The notes under the pieces: generated by a model | Told to the model about the DNA's origin: nothing | Seen by the model: the letters and a program-made list of their open reading frames with translations, nothing else | Databases searched by the model: none | In this document: piece by piece, positions 54,855-63,121 of the stretch | Numbering within the stretch: position 1 is the first letter of the stretch | Layout: each line of letters begins with the position of its first letter | Translations under genes and position numbers: made by a program | Source of the DNA: Mycobacterium sp. | GTDB lineage: Bacteria > Actinomycetota > Actinomycetes > Mycobacteriales > Mycobacteriaceae | Reading direction: 5' to 3' | Length of the DNA: 64,000 nt | NCBI GenBank assembly: GCA_023264735.1 | Contig: JAHFVD010000037.1 | Coordinates: 1-64,000 of the forward strand

Positions 54855-55904
54855 ATGATCCATCGGATGCTGAACTGCCGGGGCACCCGTATCCACGCCG
54901 TCGAAGAGGGTGAGGGGCCGCTGGTCGTGTTGGTGCACGGCTTCCCCGAGTCGTGGTATTCCTGGCGACACCAGATCCCGGTGCTGGCCGCCGCGGGGTA
55001 CCGAGTGGTGGCCATCGACCAGCGCGGGTACGGCCAATCCTCGAAGTACCGCGTGCAAACCGCCTACCGCATCAAGGAATTGACCGGCGACATCCTCGGG
55101 GTCATCGACGCCTACGGGGAGAAGCAGGCGGTGGTGATCGGCCACGACTGGGGCGCCCCTGTCGCGTGGACCTTCGCCTGGCTGCATCCGGACCGCTGCC
55201 GCGGCGTGGTGGGGATCAGTGTGCCGTTCGCGGGGCGTGGGGTGATCGGCCTGCCCGGCAGCCCGTTCGGTGAGCAGCGACCCAACGACTACCACCTGGA
55301 ACTGGCCGGTCCGGGGAAGGTCTGGTACCAGGACTACTTCTCCGAGCAGGACGCCATCATCGCCGAGATCGAAGAGGATCTGCGCGGCTGGCTGCTCGGC
55401 CTCACCTACACCGTGTCGGGCGACGCCATGGCTGCCGCGACCGCGGCCGCGGTGGCAGCCGGGGTCGACCTCGCCGCCATGGACCCGATCGAGGTGATCC
55501 GATCCGGTCCGCTGTGCATGCCGCACGGAGCCCGTCTCAAAGACGCCTTCGTCTACCCGGAGACCATGCCGGACTGGTTCACCGAAGCCGATCTCGACTT
55601 CTACACAGCAGAATTCGAGCGATCCGGACTAGGCGGACCGCTGAGCTTCTACCACAACATCGACAACGATTGGCACGACCTCGCCGAGTATGCGGGCACC
55701 CCGCTGACCCCACCGGCGCTGTTCATCGGCGGTCAGTACGACGTCGGCACCACCTGGGGTGCCGAAGCCGCCGAACGCGCACACGAGGTGATGCCGAACT
55801 ACTGCGGCACGCACATGGTGAACGGCGTAGGGCACTGGATCCAGCAGGAGGAACCCAAGGAAACCAACCGGCTGCTCCTCGACTTCCTCACCGGATTGTC
55901 GTAG
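54855..55904 (+). CDS. ephB: epoxide hydrolase (alpha/beta hydrolase), EphB-like
   Basis: 349 residues. HGFPESW (28-34, oxyanion), nucleophile Asp98 in GHDWGA, catalytic His327 in GVGHWIQQE, Asp296 as probable charge-relay acid; cap-domain Tyr residues near 158-162 and 266 could polarise the epoxide. Syntenic with M. tuberculosis Rv1938 (ephB, 356 residues). An epoxide hydrolase right after a squalene-epoxidase-like flavoprotein and an LLM monooxygenase indicates an epoxide intermediate. Confidence 0.92.
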   Translation: MIHRMLNCRGTRIHAVEEGEGPLVVLVHGFPESWYSWRHQIPVLAAAGYRVVAIDQRGYGQSSKYRVQTAYRIKELTGDILGVIDAYGEKQAVVIGHDWGAPVAWTFAWLHPDRCRGVVGISVPFAGRGVIGLPGSPFGEQRPNDYHLELAGPGKVWYQDYFSEQDAIIAEIEEDLRGWLLGLTYTVSGDAMAAATAAAVAAGVDLAAMDPIEVIRSGPLCMPHGARLKDAFVYPETMPDWFTEADLDFYTAEFERSGLGGPLSFYHNIDNDWHDLAEYAGTPLTPPALFIGGQYDVGTTWGAEAAERAHEVMPNYCGTHMVNGVGHWIQQEEPKETNRLLLDFLTGLS

Positions 55905-55917
55905 CGGTGCATCGGCG

Positions 55918-57057
55918 ATGAGAACCTCACACGGGCGCGTGCGGCGCGCCATCTCGGCCGTGGCCACCGGCCGCCCAGTTGTGGTCTTGGACGACGTTGA
56001 AGCACAAGGCTATGTGGTGTTCGCAGCGGATGCCGCGACGCGGGAACTCGTCACGTTCACCGTCCGGTACACCTCGGGCTACGTCCGGGTCGCGCTGCCA
56101 GGTTCGGAATGTGAGCGACTGAATCTGCCCCCGGTATGCCACCAGGACGGCGAACCCTTCGGCACGGCCACCCATCGGGTCGCCGTTGATTTCCGCGAGA
56201 CCGGTACCGGGATCTCGTCGATCGATCGTGCCAGGACCATCGCCGCCCTGGCTGCGCCCGACGCGACGGCGGCCGACTTCCGCCGGCCCGGTCACGTGGT
56301 CCCGGTGCAGGCCGGACGGCGCGGGGTGCTGGGGACTGCACCGGGTGCCGCCGAGGCTGCGGTCGACTTGGCGCGCCTGGGCATGCGGCGGCCGGCAGGC
56401 GTGCTGTGTGAGATTGTCTCCCAGCGGAACCCAGCCGCGATGGCCGACCGGAATGAGCTGGCTTCGTTCGCGGAGCGCCATCGGCTGCCGTTCGTCTCGA
56501 TCGCCGAGATCGCCGCGTACCGTCGCCGCACCGAGCCGCAGGCGGTGCGCTCGGCGGAGACGGCACTGCCCACCGTCTCCGGCGCGTTCCGGGTGGTCGG
56601 CTTTCGCGACACCAGTGATGGGTGTGAGCATCTGGCGATGATCGCGGGCAACGCCGACGCCGACGCGCCCATGCCGCTGCACGTCCATATCGAGTGCCTC
56701 AGCCCAAGTTTCATCCCCTGGTCGCTTCGCTCCTGCCCGCCGGATGACGTGTTCGGATCCCTGGCCTGCCGGTGCGGCGCCGAACTGGCTCACGCGGTTG
56801 CGGCGATGCGCGCCACGGGCACCGGCATGATCATCTATCTGCGCCCGTCCGCGCCCCGCGCTTGCGGCCTGCTCACCAGCACCGCGTCGCCGGATCTGCT
56901 GTCGGAGACGGTCGCTTGGATCCTGCGCGACCTCGGCGTGTATACCGTGAGGTTGTCCGACGACGCGCCTGAGCTGGGCCTGCTGATGTTCGGGGCGATT
57001 CGCGAACATGGGCTGCAGGTCGAGTCGGCAGTTTCGGTATGGCCGGCGACCGGCTGA
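55918..57057 (+). CDS. ribA1: RibA1-like RibB/RibA paralogue with eroded active sites
   Basis: 379 residues (M. tuberculosis RibA1/Rv1940: 353). RibB half (about 8-205) keeps YTSGY, GTGIS, RPGHVVP and CEIVSQ, but the acidic DDEDRENEGDL-type loop is reduced to LDDVEAQGY (24-32). GTP cyclohydrolase II half (about 220-379) keeps zinc cysteines Cys260, Cys284 and Cys286 and VFGS, but 13-14 residues are inserted between Cys260 and Cys284, and RQEGRGIGL is replaced by RPSAPRACGLL with shortening after it. Residues 266-275 come from the interspersed repeat. Flavin supply to the operon's monooxygenases is the natural idea, yet catalysis is doubtful. Confidence 0.82.
   Translation: MRTSHGRVRRAISAVATGRPVVVLDDVEAQGYVVFAADAATRELVTFTVRYTSGYVRVALPGSECERLNLPPVCHQDGEPFGTATHRVAVDFRETGTGISSIDRARTIAALAAPDATAADFRRPGHVVPVQAGRRGVLGTAPGAAEAAVDLARLGMRRPAGVLCEIVSQRNPAAMADRNELASFAERHRLPFVSIAEIAAYRRRTEPQAVRSAETALPTVSGAFRVVGFRDTSDGCEHLAMIAGNADADAPMPLHVHIECLSPSFIPWSLRSCPPDDVFGSLACRCGAELAHAVAAMRATGTGMIIYLRPSAPRACGLLTSTASPDLLSETVAWILRDLGVYTVRLSDDAPELGLLMFGAIREHGLQVESAVSVWPATG
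56715..56742. repeat. 28-bp interspersed repeat, copy 2 (inside ribA1)
   Basis: Core GGTCGCTTCGCTCCTGCCCG at 56720-56739, continuing CCG; 27 of 28 bases identical to 50859-50886. In frame, encodes IPWSLRSCPP in the zinc-binding loop. Confidence 0.75.
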
Positions 57058-57095
57058 GAAGTGCTGGGACACAACATGACGGGAGAGACGGCGCG

Positions 57096-57866
57096 ATGAC
57101 GCATCCGGACCTGGCCGGTAAAGCCGCGATCGTGACCGGCGCGGGTGCCGGCATCGGCCTCGCGATCGCACGGCGGTTGGCCGCCGAGGGGTGCCGGGTG
57201 CTGTGCGCCGATATCAACGGCGAATCGGCCGATGCCGCGGCGTCGGAGATCGGCAGTGGTGCGGTCGGCCACCAGGTCGATGTCAGCGATGAGGCACAGG
57301 TGATGGCGATGGTCGAGGCGTGCGTCGCGGCATTCGGCGGGGTCGACAAGCTCGTTGCCAATGCCGGTGTCGTGCATTTCGCCCCGCTCTTGGAGACCAC
57401 CGTCGAGGACTTCGATCGGGTCATGCGTATCAACCTGCGTGGCGCCTGGTTGTGTACCAAGCACGCTGCGCCGCGCATGGTGGAACGCGGCGGCGGCGCG
57501 ATCGTCAACATGTCCTCGCTGGGTGGGCAGGTCGCGGCCGCGGGCACGTCCGCCTACGGTATGTCCAAGGCCGGGATCATCCACCTCAGTCGCATCACCG
57601 CGGCCGAATTGCGTTCGGCGAATGTGCGATCGAATGCGTTGCTACCGGCCTTCGTCGATACCCCGATGCAGCAGACCGCGATAACGATGTTCGACGAAGC
57701 ACTCGGCGAGGGTGGGGCCGACACCATGATCGGTCGCCTGCAGGGCCGGATGGCCGGAGCCGATGAGATGGCCAGCGTTGTCGCCTTCCTGCTCTCCGAC
57801 GACGCCTCGATGGTCAACGGAGCGGCGCAGGTCGCCGACGGTGGAACGCTAGCGGCGCTGTGGTGA
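57096..57866 (+). CDS. short-chain dehydrogenase/reductase, Rv1941-like
   Basis: 256 residues from the ATG at 57096 (GGGAGAG upstream), equal in length to M. tuberculosis Rv1941. TGAGAGIG (about 15-22) binds NAD(P); NAG at about 88; catalytic Ser/Tyr/Lys in MSSLGGQVAAAGTSAYGMSKAG (read in part). Last gene of the Rv1936-1941-like operon; probably oxidises an alcohol formed by EphB. Convergent with the Mce3R gene. Confidence 0.92.
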   Translation: MTHPDLAGKAAIVTGAGAGIGLAIARRLAAEGCRVLCADINGESADAAASEIGSGAVGHQVDVSDEAQVMAMVEACVAAFGGVDKLVANAGVVHFAPLLETTVEDFDRVMRINLRGAWLCTKHAAPRMVERGGGAIVNMSSLGGQVAAAGTSAYGMSKAGIIHLSRITAAELRSANVRSNALLPAFVDTPMQQTAITMFDEALGEGGADTMIGRLQGRMAGADEMASVVAFLLSDDASMVNGAAQVADGGTLAALW

Positions 57867-57883
57867 TTGGCCTCTGTGCCGGC

Positions 57884-59089
57884 TTACTCGGGTGCGTCGG
57901 CTTGGCTGGTCAGGATCGCCAACGCGATGGTGGTCATCTCCAGCGCGACATCGGTTCGGCGGGTGAGATGCCATGTCCGCGAGACGTCTTCGATGAAGCT
58001 GATGGCCGCCGCGACCAATAATCGCGCCTGTGCGATCGTGGTCTGCGGAACCAGGGTGCGGATCAGGTCGATCCACACGCCGTCGCGGTCTGCCTGATTC
58101 CTGATGAAGACGTCGCGAACCTCGGCGGACGCCGAGGACAGCTCGGTAATGGACACCGACACCAGGTCGGGATCCTCGAGGCTGATCCGCACGCGCCCTG
58201 CGACGAGTTGGTGTAGGCGCTGCGCCGCAGGATCATTCGTGCGTAATGCGCGGCTGCACTCCAGCGCCGACCACTCGTCGAGTCGTCGCACCAGGGTGTC
58301 GAGGATGGCTTGTTTGGAGGAGAACGAGCGGTACAGCCCGGGCCCCGCGATACCGACGCGCTTGCCGATATCGGCCGTGCTGACGGCGGTAAATCCATTG
58401 GCGCGGAACAACTGTGCCCCTGCAGCAAGCAGGGTTTCGTAGCGGGAGAACGACGCCAGCTCGCGGTCTGGCAGAGTATCGATCGGCTCGAGCTCCCCGA
58501 CCGGCGCGGTTCGTGCGGCCGCCATGCACGCCCGGTACACAAGTTCCTTCAGCTCGGTGCCCGGCAGGCTGAGGCTATGTCGCCCAAGGCTGGTCAGCGT
58601 GCTCGATATGGCCCACGCTCGTAGCTCGATGTGCGGGGGGCTCAGCTCCGGCATCTCCAACCGGACCCCGGCCTGGATACCCGCCACGATGAGATTGATG
58701 CGACTACGCACCTCGGCCCGGTCGTCGGTGGTGAGGTAGCGGGCTTCCCGTTGCCACAGCACAGTCAGCGCTCGCGTCTCGACCGCGGCCGCGATCAGCT
58801 CCGGCAACTCGGCGTGCAACGGGCGGGCCGCTGAATCCGGTGCGCGGCCCTGAGGATTGCGAACACTCTGATATTCGTCCTGCGCGTTCAGGATTGCCGC
58901 GGTGAGTAGGGCCTGCTTGCTGTCGTAATGGCGATACAGGGCGCGGGCCGTGACACCGGCCGCTTCAGCGATCTCCTCCAGCTTGACCGAATGGAAGCCG
59001 CGGTCGATGAACAGCCGTGCGGCCTGATCGAGGATCTGCTTCTTGCGGTCCTTCGGCCTGCGCCGCACAGTTGGGGCGGTTGGCTGCAT
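57884..59089 (-). CDS. mce3R: tandem TetR regulator, Mce3R-like
   Basis: 401 residues with two complete TetR units in one chain: HTH 1 at about 15-62 ([35 protein letters not shown]) and HTH 2 at about 215-262 ([35 protein letters not shown]). This unusual layout and length match M. tuberculosis Mce3R (406 residues), which represses mce3 and the divergent Rv1933c-1935c/Rv1936-1941 units. Here it sits right beside that regulon, while the window's mce operon is 34 kb away. Inverted repeats at 51038 and 51065 are its likely targets. Confidence 0.88.
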   Translation of the reverse strand: MQPTAPTVRRRPKDRKKQILDQAARLFIDRGFHSVKLEEIAEAAGVTARALYRHYDSKQALLTAAILNAQDEYQSVRNPQGRAPDSAARPLHAELPELIAAAVETRALTVLWQREARYLTTDDRAEVRSRINLIVAGIQAGVRLEMPELSPPHIELRAWAISSTLTSLGRHSLSLPGTELKELVYRACMAAARTAPVGELEPIDTLPDRELASFSRYETLLAAGAQLFRANGFTAVSTADIGKRVGIAGPGLYRSFSSKQAILDTLVRRLDEWSALECSRALRTNDPAAQRLHQLVAGRVRISLEDPDLVSVSITELSSASAEVRDVFIRNQADRDGVWIDLIRTLVPQTTIAQARLLVAAAISFIEDVSRTWHLTRRTDVALEMTTIALAILTSQADAPE

Positions 59090-59189
59090 CGCTGGAGTGC
59101 TCCTGTCTGGTCGCGGGATCGCAACATCCTTCCAGATCCCATCGAGCCCGGATCTAGAACGTACTGTGAAAATACATCAATCGAGGAAA

Positions 59190-59203
59190 ATGCATATCTG
59201 CAT
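59190..59203. promoter_or_regulatory. palindrome in the mce3R/LuxR divergent promoter
   Basis: ATGCATATCTGCAT, six of seven pairs symmetric, in the AT-rich centre of the 191-bp gap. It does not resemble the 51038 repeats, so it may serve the LuxR regulator or another factor. Confidence 0.3.
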
Positions 59204-59280
59204 GGGATATTGGACGTCACGCAATAAGAACAGATGGGTAACATGTGTAGACATAATTGGTCGCCCCGCGTACTCTTTCG

Positions 59281-60207
59281 ATGGTGATCAGTCGTCTCGA
59301 TACGACGGTGAAGGCATCCGGCGGGACTTCGCTGAGCCATCTGCCCGCGGTGCTGGAGCCCGACACCGGCAATCTGATCGCCGGGGTGCAGAAGGCCGTC
59401 GACCGGCTCGTCGCGGTCTCCTCGATGGACGAACTGCTGACGCTGGCGGCCGAGGCAGCAGCCCAGATCGGCTTCACCAGGGTGTTGTTCTCTCGCGTTG
59501 ATCACGGGATCTGGTTGACCCAAAGTGCCTATACCGTCGAAGATCCCGACTTCGCTGAGCAGCTCGTGGCGTTCGGAACCGCGCATTCACGGCGATTGGC
59601 CGGCCAGCTGCTCGAATCCGAGATGCTACTCAGCGGAACCCCGATCCTGGTGTCCGATGCGCAATCGCACCCCAGGGTCTTCCGCAAGCTCGTAAGATTC
59701 GCGCGCACAACCGATTACGTCGCCGCACCTGTCCAGACGTGGGGCCTTCCGGTGGCCATGGTGCATGCCGATCGGTATCCCGATGCCACCGTGCAGGAAA
59801 TCGACCGGCGACTACTGGGCCTGTATGCCGGTGGTCTCGGCCTGGCCATCGAGCGGGCACAACTTGCCGACCGATTGAAGGTCATCAACCAGGCGTCGGC
59901 GTCCCTGGGGGAGCGGGCAGACGACGGCTGCCAAGGCTCGCATCCGAACCAGTTGGCGCCGGTGCGGCTGGCCGCGGTGTCGTCGTTCCCCAGTGCCGAG
60001 CACGCCACCGAACGGCTGTCGCCGCGCGAATGGGATGTGTTGCGCAGCATCGCGTTGGGAAAGACCAACGCCCAGATCGCCACCAGCCTGTTCCTCACCG
60101 AGAACACGGTGAAGGTCCATGTCAAGCGCATTCTTCGGAAACTGGGCGCTGCCAACCGAACCGAGGCCGCAGCCCTGTATCACCGGCTGACCCGGCGGGG
60201 TCCCTAA
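59281..60207 (+). CDS. GAF-like sensor with LuxR-type DNA-binding domain
   Basis: 308 residues from the ATG at 59281 (a TTG at 59257 is less likely). Residues about 35-205 form a GAF-like domain (LIAGVQKAVDRLVAVSSMDE, FTRVLFSRV, YVAAPVQTWG). The C-terminal 65 residues are a LuxR/NarL HTH: LSPREWDVLRSIALGKTNAQ, TENTVKVHVKRILRKLGAANR. Such GAF-LuxR proteins in actinobacteria usually activate nearby oxidative operons after binding a small ligand. It overlaps the convergent DeoR gene by four bases. Confidence 0.88.
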   Translation: MVISRLDTTVKASGGTSLSHLPAVLEPDTGNLIAGVQKAVDRLVAVSSMDELLTLAAEAAAQIGFTRVLFSRVDHGIWLTQSAYTVEDPDFAEQLVAFGTAHSRRLAGQLLESEMLLSGTPILVSDAQSHPRVFRKLVRFARTTDYVAAPVQTWGLPVAMVHADRYPDATVQEIDRRLLGLYAGGLGLAIERAQLADRLKVINQASASLGERADDGCQGSHPNQLAPVRLAAVSSFPSAEHATERLSPREWDVLRSIALGKTNAQIATSLFLTENTVKVHVKRILRKLGAANRTEAAALYHRLTRRGP

Positions 60208-60962
60208 GTCCGGACGACCGCTGGCCCCATCGCCTCGTAGCGGCGAGCTTCGGCGATGGACAGCTCCGTGCCGGTCACGATCGAATCGAAATCGGATACT
60301 TCGGCGAACCGGCAGAAACTACTGACGCCAAACTTCGTGTGCGCGGCCACCAGAACGCGGCGACGAGCGACCTTCACGGCGGTCTGTTTCACCGCAGCCA
60401 CCGCCGGATCGGGTGTGGTGAGGCCGTGTTCAGGTGAAATGCCGTTCGTGCCAAGGTAAGCGACGTCGATCACCAGGCTGCCCAGCATGTCGGTCGCCCA
60501 ATGATCCACGGTGGCCAGGGTGCGGCCCCGCATCCGCCCGCCGAGCAGCAGGACGGTCACCGACTCGCTGTGCGCCAGCGCCTCGGCGGCCAGCAGCGAC
60601 GAGGTGACCACGGTCAGTTCCAACTCGGCCAGCCGCTCGGCGATCAACCTCGGGGTGAAACCCTCGTCCAGGTACACCGTTTCGGCTCCGTGCAGCAGCT
60701 CGGTGGCCCCACCAGCGATCCGGTGCTTCTCAGCCAGGTCCACCTGGCTGCGGTACTCGACCGTCGATTCGAACGCCGCGGTCTCCAACGGGATGGCGCC
60801 GCCGTGAACGCGCTTGAGCATCCTGCGACCGGCGAGAACCTTGAGGTCCCGGCGGATCGTCTCGGCCGCGACATCGAGTTCCTCGGCCAGCGCGGCTACC
60901 TCGACCCGCCCCCTGGTGCGGGCGAACTCGACGATGCGGCCTTGACGGGTGTCCGAATCCAC
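60204..60962 (-). CDS. DeoR/GlpR-family repressor of the mannitol PTS locus
   Basis: 252 residues. N-terminal HTH with VEVAALAEELDVAAETIRRD (about 19-38) and the family hallmark KRVHGGA (about 50-56), followed by the DeoRC sugar-phosphate domain (YLDEGFTPRLIAERL, LLGGRMRGRT, AHTKFG). Transcribed 21 bp after mtlA in the same direction. Repeats CAATCGGNCAT upstream of mtlA are its likely operators. Confidence 0.9.
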   Translation of the reverse strand: MDSDTRQGRIVEFARTRGRVEVAALAEELDVAAETIRRDLKVLAGRRMLKRVHGGAIPLETAAFESTVEYRSQVDLAEKHRIAGGATELLHGAETVYLDEGFTPRLIAERLAELELTVVTSSLLAAEALAHSESVTVLLLGGRMRGRTLATVDHWATDMLGSLVIDVAYLGTNGISPEHGLTTPDPAVAAVKQTAVKVARRRVLVAAHTKFGVSSFCRFAEVSDFDSIVTGTELSIAEARRYEAMGPAVVRT

Positions 60963-60983
60963 CTGCCCATTCTCACTTGTCTG

Positions 60984-62984
60984 TCACGGATGGGACCCAC
61001 CGAGCACCGATTGGATCTGCTCGGCGCTCGTGGCGTCCCGGAGCCGGGCCACCTCGTCGGAGTTCAGGAATACCCCGGCGATCTTCGTCAGCAGCGCCAT
61101 ATGGTCCTTGCCTGCACCGGCGATACCCACCACGAACTCGGCCGGCTTGCCGTTCCAGTCGATCGGTTCGGCGTAGCGCACGAACGAGATTCCGGTGTGC
61201 CGGATGGAATCCTTGGCTTCGTTGGTGCCGTGCGGGATGGCCAGGCCGTTGCCCATGTACGTGGACACCGAGCCCTCCCGCTCGTGCATCGCATCGACGT
61301 AGGCCGGTTCGACCGCGCCGCACGCCACCAGCAGCCGGCCCGCCTCGCTGATCGCCGCGTCTCTCGTGGTGGCCGTACCCGCCAGCACGATCGACTCGAC
61401 CGTGAGCACGTCGGCGGCCGTGGCCTCGTCGGCCGGTTCGTCGACGGTCACGCCGCTCGGGGCGGCATTGGCTTTGCCCAACAGTTCCACGATCTCGTCG
61501 TATTGCGGGGCGTTCATGAAGTTGTCGACCGAGACGTGCACCGCCGACGGCGTCCGCTGCTTCGCCCGGGCGGTCAGATCCTGATGGGTCACCACCAGTC
61601 CGTAGGTGTCGGTGAGGTTCGCGATCGATTGGTTGGTGACCCTGACGTCGGAGAACCCGGCGCCCTGCACCTTCTTGCGCAGCACCGAGGCGCCCATCGC
61701 CGAGGACCCCATGCCGGCGTCGCAGGCGAACACGATGTTGGTGATCGGACCGCTGGCTGAGGACCCGACCAGGGCCGCCGCCACGCTCGACTTCTTGCCC
61801 TTCAGAGCCTCCATCCCCGCTGTCGCGGCGGCCAGGTCACCCTCATCGTCAGAGCGGTCGGTTTTCAGCAACAGCGCGGCCACCGCGAATGAGACTGCGG
61901 CCGCGCCGAATACCGACAGCGTGACGCCGAGGAAGCTGCCCGTGGCCGTCTGTGCATACACCGCGATGATCGAACCCGGGGCCGCCGGTGCGCGCAGGCC
62001 GGATCCGAACAGCACGTTGATGAAGATGCCGGTCATGCCGCCGAGGATCGTGGCCAGGATCAGCTTGGGCTTCATCAAGACGTACGGGAAGTAGATCTCG
62101 TGGATGCCGCCGAAGAACTGGATGATCGCCGCGCCCGGCGCCGACGCCTTCGCGGCACCGCGGCCGAATGCCATGAACGCCAGCAGGATTCCCAGCCCGG
62201 GTCCGGGGTTGGCCTCCAGCAGGAACAACACGGATTTGCCGGTTTCCAGCGCCTGGGTGGTGCCCAGCGGCGTCAGGACCCCGTGATTGATGGCGTTGTT
62301 GAGGAACAGCACCTTGGCCGGCTCGATGAAGATCGACGTCAGTGGAAGCAGATCGTGGGCGACCAGGAAATCCACGACCTTGCCTGCGCCGTGGCTGAAG
62401 CCCGACACGATCGGACCGATTCCGAAGAAGCCGAAGGTCGCCAGGATGAGCCCGACGATGCCGGCGGAGAAATTGTCGATGAGCATCTCGAAGCCGGGGC
62501 GGACCTTGCCGTCCCAGATGGCGTCGACCTTCTTCATCACCCAACCGCCGAGAGGCCCCATGAGCATTGCGCCCAGGAACATCGGGATGTCGGTGCCCGC
62601 GATCACACCCATGGTCGCGATCGCGCCGACGACGCCACCACGGATCCCGTAGACCATCCGGCCGCCGGTGGCTCCGATCAGGATCGGCAGCAGGTAGGTG
62701 ATCATCGGCGCGACGATGCCGCCGTCGGCGAAGTCGCCCCAGCCGCCGATCTTGGCCACCCAGCCGGCTGGGTCACGCAGTCCCGGGAAGATCCCGGTCA
62801 GCCACCCGGCCTTGATGAACAGTGCGGTGATCAGGCCCCAGGCAATGAACGCGCCGATGTTGGGCATGACCATGTTGGACAGCGACGTGCCCAGTTTCTG
62901 AACGTGAACCCGTGCGCCGGTCCGCGGCGTCGTCTCGGTGGTGGACAACTCAGGGCCTCCCGATCGTGGGGTGATGACGGTCAC
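60984..62984 (-). CDS. mtlA: PTS mannitol-type transporter, EIICBA
   Basis: 666 residues with all three domains. EIIC about 26-375: GTSLSNMVMPNIGAFIAWGL, eight-helix channel, and the substrate motif GGIHEIYFPYVL (292-303). EIIB: phosphocysteine Cys421 in VFACDAGMGSSAMG. EIIA about 525-666: phospho-His585 in GNGLAIPHGTNEA. Closest in pattern to mannitol MtlA of enteric bacteria and Bacillus. It imports and phosphorylates a hexitol; EI and HPr must be elsewhere. The start is flanked by operator-like repeats. Confidence 0.92.
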   Translation of the reverse strand: MTVITPRSGGPELSTTETTPRTGARVHVQKLGTSLSNMVMPNIGAFIAWGLITALFIKAGWLTGIFPGLRDPAGWVAKIGGWGDFADGGIVAPMITYLLPILIGATGGRMVYGIRGGVVGAIATMGVIAGTDIPMFLGAMLMGPLGGWVMKKVDAIWDGKVRPGFEMLIDNFSAGIVGLILATFGFFGIGPIVSGFSHGAGKVVDFLVAHDLLPLTSIFIEPAKVLFLNNAINHGVLTPLGTTQALETGKSVLFLLEANPGPGLGILLAFMAFGRGAAKASAPGAAIIQFFGGIHEIYFPYVLMKPKLILATILGGMTGIFINVLFGSGLRAPAAPGSIIAVYAQTATGSFLGVTLSVFGAAAVSFAVAALLLKTDRSDDEGDLAAATAGMEALKGKKSSVAAALVGSSASGPITNIVFACDAGMGSSAMGASVLRKKVQGAGFSDVRVTNQSIANLTDTYGLVVTHQDLTARAKQRTPSAVHVSVDNFMNAPQYDEIVELLGKANAAPSGVTVDEPADEATAADVLTVESIVLAGTATTRDAAISEAGRLLVACGAVEPAYVDAMHEREGSVSTYMGNGLAIPHGTNEAKDSIRHTGISFVRYAEPIDWNGKPAEFVVGIAGAGKDHMALLTKIAGVFLNSDEVARLRDATSAEQIQSVLGGSHP

Positions 62985-63006
62985 ATCTAGCGATCAGTAA
63001 ACCTCA

Positions 63007-63037
63007 CAATCGGGCATCAGCGCAAGCAATCGGTCAT
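63007..63037. promoter_or_regulatory. two direct operator repeats upstream of mtlA
   Basis: CAATCGGGCAT (63007-63017) and CAATCGGTCAT (63027-63037), exactly 20 bp apart, two helical turns. Short direct repeats are typical DeoR-family sites. Located in the divergent region between mtlA and the dehydrogenase. Confidence 0.6.
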
Positions 63038-63063
63038 AAACGGGCAGCAAAGACTGTGGATTT

Positions 63064-63075
63064 ATGCCCGAATTG
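63064..63075. promoter_or_regulatory. inverted third copy of the DeoR-type repeat
   Basis: ATGCCCGAATTG, the reverse complement of CAATTCGGGCAT, 46 bp before the dehydrogenase start. Three sites in a divergent promoter suggest coordinate repression of both units. Confidence 0.5.
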
Positions 63076-63121
63076 TCGCTAGGGTGTTGTCGAACACCGG
63101 AATTTCGGAAGGACGATCGCC

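Noticed and set aside
62990..63003. AGCGATCAGTAAAC as a seventh copy of the first-island operator
   Set aside because: Shares only the GCGATC core; the CGTT half is missing and the context is the mannitol locus.
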